In this document: piece by piece, positions 6,748-9,135 of the stretch
Layout: every line of letters starts with the position of its first letter
Numbering within the stretch: the first letter of the stretch is position 1
Assembly (NCBI GenBank): GCA_902784025.1
Contig: CACZTF010000049.1
Location: forward strand, 1 to 9,135
Origin: an uncultured Lachnospiraceae bacterium
GTDB taxonomy: Bacteria > Bacillota > Clostridia > Lachnospirales > Lachnospiraceae
Length of the DNA: 9,135 nucleotides
Direction of reading: 5' to 3'
Position numbers and translations under genes: made by a program
The notes under the pieces: model-generated
The model's input: only the letters and a program-made list of their open reading frames with translations
Database searches by the model: none
What the model was told of the DNA's origin: nothing

Positions 6748-6996
6748 ATGCGAAAATCTAAAAAAATAATGATCAAAAATGAATTCTTCCCACCTATTAA
6801 AGAGGTTTTCTTTAGCTGTGAAGCATTAGAAGAAATTGAATGTCCTCATATGCTTGATGAATTCCGTGAGGGAGTACTACAAGAAGTGAAAGGTCGGCGT
6901 TGGGCAAGCGAGAACAAATGCGCTTATTGTGGCGGAGAGTTTAAAGGCGGATTGATAAAAAAGTGTTCTGTATGCGGAAAGAAAAAATCTTATTAA
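6748..6996 (+). CDS. Small zinc-ribbon protein of unknown function
   Basis: An 82-residue ORF whose ATG directly abuts the LysR stop (TAAATG) and has no clear ribosome binding site, so translation would depend on coupling. An alternative start is Met8 at 6769, also without a visible site. The N-terminal half is acidic and hydrophobic (FFPPIKEVFF, then EECPHML-like residues around 30-36). The C-terminus is a zinc ribbon with Cys58, Cys61, Cys73 and Cys76, ending in a basic KKKSY tail. I do not recognise the family. It could bind RNA, DNA or a protein partner, or be the detached C-terminal domain of a larger protein. It lies 48 bp upstream of the second 105-bp repeat. Four well-spaced cysteines make it more likely real than chance. 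Confidence 0.6.
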   Translation: MRKSKKIMIKNEFFPPIKEVFFSCEALEEIECPHMLDEFREGVLQEVKGRRWASENKCAYCGGEFKGGLIKKCSVCGKKKSY

Positions 6997-7044
6997 TCCT
7001 TTAAGATTTTGGCTGTGATTAAAGAAAAACAGAATTGTAAAATG

Positions 7045-7149
7045 GTGCACCTTTCTGGTGCACCTAGTTGCCTGCATTACCCGAAACTCCTTGTTATTAT
7101 TGGGTTCGAGGAGATTTCAATCGTTTGTTCGAGCCCCGTCTATCGCTCG
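7045..7149 (+). repeat. 105-bp structured direct repeat, copy 2 (candidate small RNA or 3' UTR element)
   Basis: This copy matches 37-141 at 97 of 105 positions without gaps, and its hairpins are stronger. GGTGCACC (7044-7051) pairs with GGTGCACC (7057-7064) around TTTCT; CTCCT (7087-7091) pairs with AGGAG (7109-7113); TTCGAGC (7128-7134) pairs perfectly with GCTCGAA (7145-7151) around a 10-base loop. An intrinsic terminator begins 8 bases after the repeat. The gene beyond runs on the opposite strand, so the element cannot be a leader riboswitch for it. It would instead be an independent RNA or the 3' end of the LysR/zinc-ribbon transcript. I see no strong promoter directly upstream. Confidence 0.8.
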
Positions 7150-7156
7150 AAAGATA

Positions 7157-7184
7157 AAGGACTTCCAATCGGAAGTCCTTTTTT
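7157..7184 (+). terminator. Intrinsic terminator after repeat copy 2, overlapping the merR 3' end
   Basis: AAGGACTTCC (7157-7166) pairs with GGAAGTCCTT (7171-7180) around AATC, a perfect 10-bp stem, followed by T to 7184 on the plus strand. The minus-strand MerR stop codon is at 7185-7183, so the hairpin also lies just past that gene. On the minus strand the T-run is weaker, but two-way termination is plausible. Confidence 0.9.
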
Positions 7185-7620
7185 ATTGATGCCCGTTGTC
7201 ATAAAGTTCCCGGAGTTCTTTCGGCAGTTTATCCGGAATCATCGCTTGAAGCTTTTCTTCTGTACCGTCTTTTATCGCCTGCTCATAGTACCAGCACTTG
7301 AAACGGATTAAATCCAGAGTTTTCTGTAGCCTTGTCATTTCTTCTTCCACTGCTTTTTTTCTGGCTTCAAACAACTCTTTTCGTTTACCATAAGTTTCCG
7401 CACCTTCGATGCACCATTTCATAAATTGTCTGATCTCTCTGATTTCCAGCCCGGATGCCTTCAGACATTCGATCACATGCAGAGCTTCAATTTCAACATC
7501 ACTGAAAAGGCGTCTTCCGGATTTGCGTTCAATACCTGGGAGCAGACCTTCTTTGTCATAGTACCGAAGTGTGGATATGGGTAACTGAAACATTTCAGCG
7601 ACTTGTCCGATCGTATACAT
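7183..7620 (-). CDS. MerR-family transcriptional regulator
   Basis: This 145-residue protein starts MYTIGQVAEMF and has the MerR winged helix (about 1-70): ISTLRYYDKEGLLPG is the recognition segment, followed by SGRRLFSD. A long coiled-coil dimer helix (about 77-115) leads to a short effector tail with FKCWYYEQAIKDG, as in the common Firmicutes MerR subgroup next to oxidoreductase or hydrolase genes. The lone Cys residues do not form a metal-sensing set, so a metal response is not supported. I start at 7620 because AAGGAG lies just upstream; the earlier in-frame Met at 7659 would lie inside the operator. It is divergent from the hydrolase gene, and the operator between them should make it that gene's activator and its own regulator. 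Confidence 0.92.
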   Translation of the reverse strand: MYTIGQVAEMFQLPISTLRYYDKEGLLPGIERKSGRRLFSDVEIEALHVIECLKASGLEIREIRQFMKWCIEGAETYGKRKELFEARKKAVEEEMTRLQKTLDLIRFKCWYYEQAIKDGTEEKLQAMIPDKLPKELRELYDNGHQ

Positions 7621-7643
7621 AAATAACTCCTTTTTATAAAGTT

Positions 7644-7675
7644 CTTGACCTAAAGTCAAGTTTAGGTTTTATAAT
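7644..7675 (+). promoter_or_regulatory. MerR operator-promoter for the hydrolase gene (19-bp spacer)
   Basis: TTGACC (7645-7650) and TATAAT (7670-7675) are 19 bp apart, the long spacer typical of promoters that MerR proteins activate by twisting the DNA. Between and overlapping them lies a dyad with arms ACCTAAA (7648-7654) and TTTAGGT (7661-7667) around GTCAAG. A smaller inverted repeat, CTTGAC/GTCAAG (7644-7649 and 7655-7660), overlaps it. The minus-strand MerR gene starts 24 bp away at 7620, so the site probably also controls it. Confidence 0.88.
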
Positions 7676-7726
7676 TTGATTGTATCATGATGACAGTTAA
7701 AAAACAATGAAGAGAACGGAGGAATA

Positions 7727-8719
7727 ATGAACATGGAAAAACTGAATCTGGTAACAGAATGGGATAAAACTTTTCCGAAGAGTGATATGGTAGACCATAG
7801 TAAAGTGACATTTGATAATAGATATGGGATCACCTTAGCAGCAGATATGTATGTTCCCAAGGGTGCAGAAGGGAAACTTCCAGCCATTGCAGTATCCGGT
7901 CCGTTCGGCGCGGTGAAAGAGCAATGCTCGGGTCTTTATGCTCAGATCATGGCAGAAAGAGGATTCCTGACAATTGCATTTGATCCTTCTTTTACAGGTG
8001 AAAGCGGTGGTCAGCCGAGATATATGGCTTCCCCGGATATCAATACTGAAGATTTTATGGCAGCTGTGGATTATCTTTCCCTGAATGACAAGGTCGATAA
8101 GGAGCGTATCGGAATCATAGGAATTTGCGGCTGGGGCGGTATGGCCCTTAATACAGCAGCTCTTGATACAAGAATAAAAGCTACGGTAGCTTCAACGATG
8201 TATGACATGACGCGTGTCAATGCCAAAGGATATTTTGATTCTGAAGATTCTGAAGAGCAACGATTTGAGAAAAAGAAGGCTATGTGCGAGCAGCGTTTGG
8301 AAGATTGTAAAAGCGGTTCTTATAAACGCGCAGGAGGATGCCTTCCGCTGCCGGTTCCGGAAGAAGTACCGTTTTTCGTGAAAGATTATAGTGAGTATTA
8401 TAAAGGACGCGCATATCATGAACGTTCCCTGAACTCAAATGAGGGATGGAATGTGACAGGGTGCCAGTCATTTATTAATCAGCCAATCCTGCAGTATTCC
8501 AAAGAGATCAGAAGTGCTGTCCTTATAATCCATGGTGAGAAGGCGCACTCTTGCTATCTTGGAAAAGAGGCATATGAAAATATGACGAAAGACAGCAAGT
8601 ATACAGACAACAAGGAACTGATGATCATTCCGAATGCGGTTCATACAGATCTTTATGATAATCTGGACGTGATCCCGTTTGACAAGATTGAACAATTCTT
8701 CACGGAATATCTGAAATAG
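7727..8719 (+). CDS. Alpha/beta hydrolase with a cysteine at the nucleophile position
   Basis: A 330-residue cytosolic protein of the large alpha/beta hydrolase group often labelled xylan-esterase-like or dienelactone-hydrolase-like. AIAVSGPFGAVKEQ (54-67) is the oxyanion region and FTGESGGQPR (89-98) a typical conserved loop. The nucleophile elbow reads GIIGICGWGGMAL (129-141), placing Cys134 where most relatives have Ser. VLIIHGEKAHS (265-275) is the acid-bearing strand and NAVHTDLYD (303-311) holds the likely catalytic His306. An insert at about 160-255 forms a lid. The substrate cannot be deduced. GGAGG (7718-7722) lies only 4 bases before this ATG and 10 before the next one (Met3), so either start is possible. 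It is controlled by the divergent MerR. Confidence 0.88.
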   Translation: MNMEKLNLVTEWDKTFPKSDMVDHSKVTFDNRYGITLAADMYVPKGAEGKLPAIAVSGPFGAVKEQCSGLYAQIMAERGFLTIAFDPSFTGESGGQPRYMASPDINTEDFMAAVDYLSLNDKVDKERIGIIGICGWGGMALNTAALDTRIKATVASTMYDMTRVNAKGYFDSEDSEEQRFEKKKAMCEQRLEDCKSGSYKRAGGCLPLPVPEEVPFFVKDYSEYYKGRAYHERSLNSNEGWNVTGCQSFINQPILQYSKEIRSAVLIIHGEKAHSCYLGKEAYENMTKDSKYTDNKELMIIPNAVHTDLYDNLDVIPFDKIEQFFTEYLK

Positions 8720-8739
8720 CCAAGTGGCTTCGCATCAGG

Positions 8740-8765
8740 GGGCTTCCGATTGGAAGTCCTTTTTT
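8740..8765 (+). terminator. Intrinsic terminator of the hydrolase gene
   Basis: GGGCTTCC (8740-8747) pairs with GGAAGTCC (8752-8759) around GATT, an 8-bp stem with one G-T pair, followed by six T. It lies about 20 bases after the hydrolase stop. Its core differs by one base from the reverse complement of the terminator at 7159-7178. Confidence 0.9.
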
Positions 8766-8776
8766 GTTATCCGGAA

Positions 8777-8816
8777 TTGTTCGGAAAGAAAAAGTATATT
8801 ATAATTTTTTTCCGAA
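8777..8816 (+). promoter_or_regulatory. Promoter of the lipoprotein gene, bracketed by an inverted repeat
   Basis: TATAAT (8800-8805) with TTGTTC (8777-8782) 17 bp upstream makes a plausible sigma-A promoter with a weak -35. TTCGGAAA (8780-8787) and TTTCCGAA (8809-8816) are perfect 8-bp inverted repeats on either side of the -10 box, with CCGG outside each arm (8771-8774 and 8819-8822). This symmetry suggests an operator; the regulator is unknown. Confidence 0.55.
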
Positions 8817-8862
8817 GACCGGTGCAAACGCATTGACATAGATTCGAAAGGAAAAACGAGAA

Positions 8863-9135
8863 ATGAAAAAAGGTGTATTGCTTATTGCTTCCGTAATCGT
8901 AATGACTGCATTCATTCTGGCAGCCTGTGGAAACTCCAAAGATGAGAAACTACCGGTTTCCGATGACGCGTATGAAGAGTACGTTGGAACACAGTTTTCC
9001 GGACAGGATCCCTGGGGCGGAATTCTTACAATTACTGTGCGCAGTATAGTTGACGGAGAGATGGACTGGACCTTTACAGACGTGTTCGATAACCATACTC
9101 TTTATCAGGAGCAGGGCAAAACTTTGATTCAGGAC
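8863..9135 (+). CDS. Putative lipoprotein, 5' part (runs off the window)
   Basis: An open frame of 91 codons from ATG 8863 to the window edge, without a stop. It starts with KK, a hydrophobic stretch (residues 4-21) and a lipobox LAAC with Cys22, a clear signal peptidase II site. The mature protein would be anchored to the outer face of the membrane. After an acidic linker (23-40) comes a probable beta-rich domain with YVGTQFSGQDPWGG, then TITVRSIVDGEMDWTFTD, suggesting a small lipocalin-like or ligand-binding barrel. I do not recognise the family. AAAGGAAAAA lies upstream of the ATG, and the gene has its own promoter, separate from the hydrolase. Confidence 0.75.
   Translation, partial: MKKGVLLIASVIVMTAFILAACGNSKDEKLPVSDDAYEEYVGTQFSGQDPWGGILTITVRSIVDGEMDWTFTDVFDNHTLYQEQGKTLIQD

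Noticed and set aside
37..7149. CRISPR array or insertion sequence ends
   Set aside because: There are only two copies 7 kb apart with no spacer pattern, no terminal inverted repeats and no transposase or cas gene.
8833..8838. TTGACA as a -35 box for the lipoprotein gene
   Set aside because: The matching -10 position would fall at the start codon and has no TATAAT-like sequence. The promoter at 8777-8805 fits better.

Overview
The window looks like accessory chromosome of an anaerobic Gram-positive bacterium of the Clostridia, most likely a gut Lachnospiraceae. This rests on strong AGGAGG-like ribosome binding sites, hairpin-plus-T-run terminators, moderate-to-low GC, and the gene families present (UroD-like protein, OFA-type MFS carrier, iron-sulfur-like flavoprotein, MerR and LysR regulators). 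The genus cannot be fixed from the sequence alone.

Positions 1-361 contain no convincing gene. They hold the first copy of a 105-bp structured repeat (37-141), an intrinsic terminator (146-172) and a regulatory stretch with a dyad (224-245) that probably controls the following operon. Positions 362-5780 are one co-directional, tightly packed set of five genes: a divergent UroD-family protein, an oxalate/formate-antiporter-type MFS carrier, a flavodoxin-fold NAD(P)H:FMN reductase with a cysteine cluster and an added zinc ribbon, a non-classical thiolase, and a zinc-ribbon/OB-fold (DUF35) partner. A LysR-type regulator with its own promoter follows (5860-6747), with an abutting 82-residue zinc-ribbon protein (6748-6996).

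The second copy of the 105-bp repeat (7045-7149) and its terminator close this block, so the whole module lies between two direct repeats about 7 kb apart. Beyond it lies a divergent pair: a MerR regulator on the minus strand and an alpha/beta hydrolase on the plus strand. They share a textbook MerR-type operator-promoter with a 19-bp spacer. The window ends inside a lipoprotein gene with its own promoter.

My reading of the five-gene operon is inference. A small organic acid or related compound enters through the MFS carrier, is processed by the UroD-like enzyme and the flavoprotein, and the thiolase/OB-fold pair makes or breaks a carbon-carbon bond, all under LysR control. No corrinoid protein, CoA ligase or acyl-CoA dehydrogenase is in the window, so the substrate is unknown. 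The most unusual signal is the duplicated 105-bp element. It has conserved hairpins, a possible pseudoknot and an attached terminator in both copies, and I cannot match it to any RNA or mobile-element family I know.
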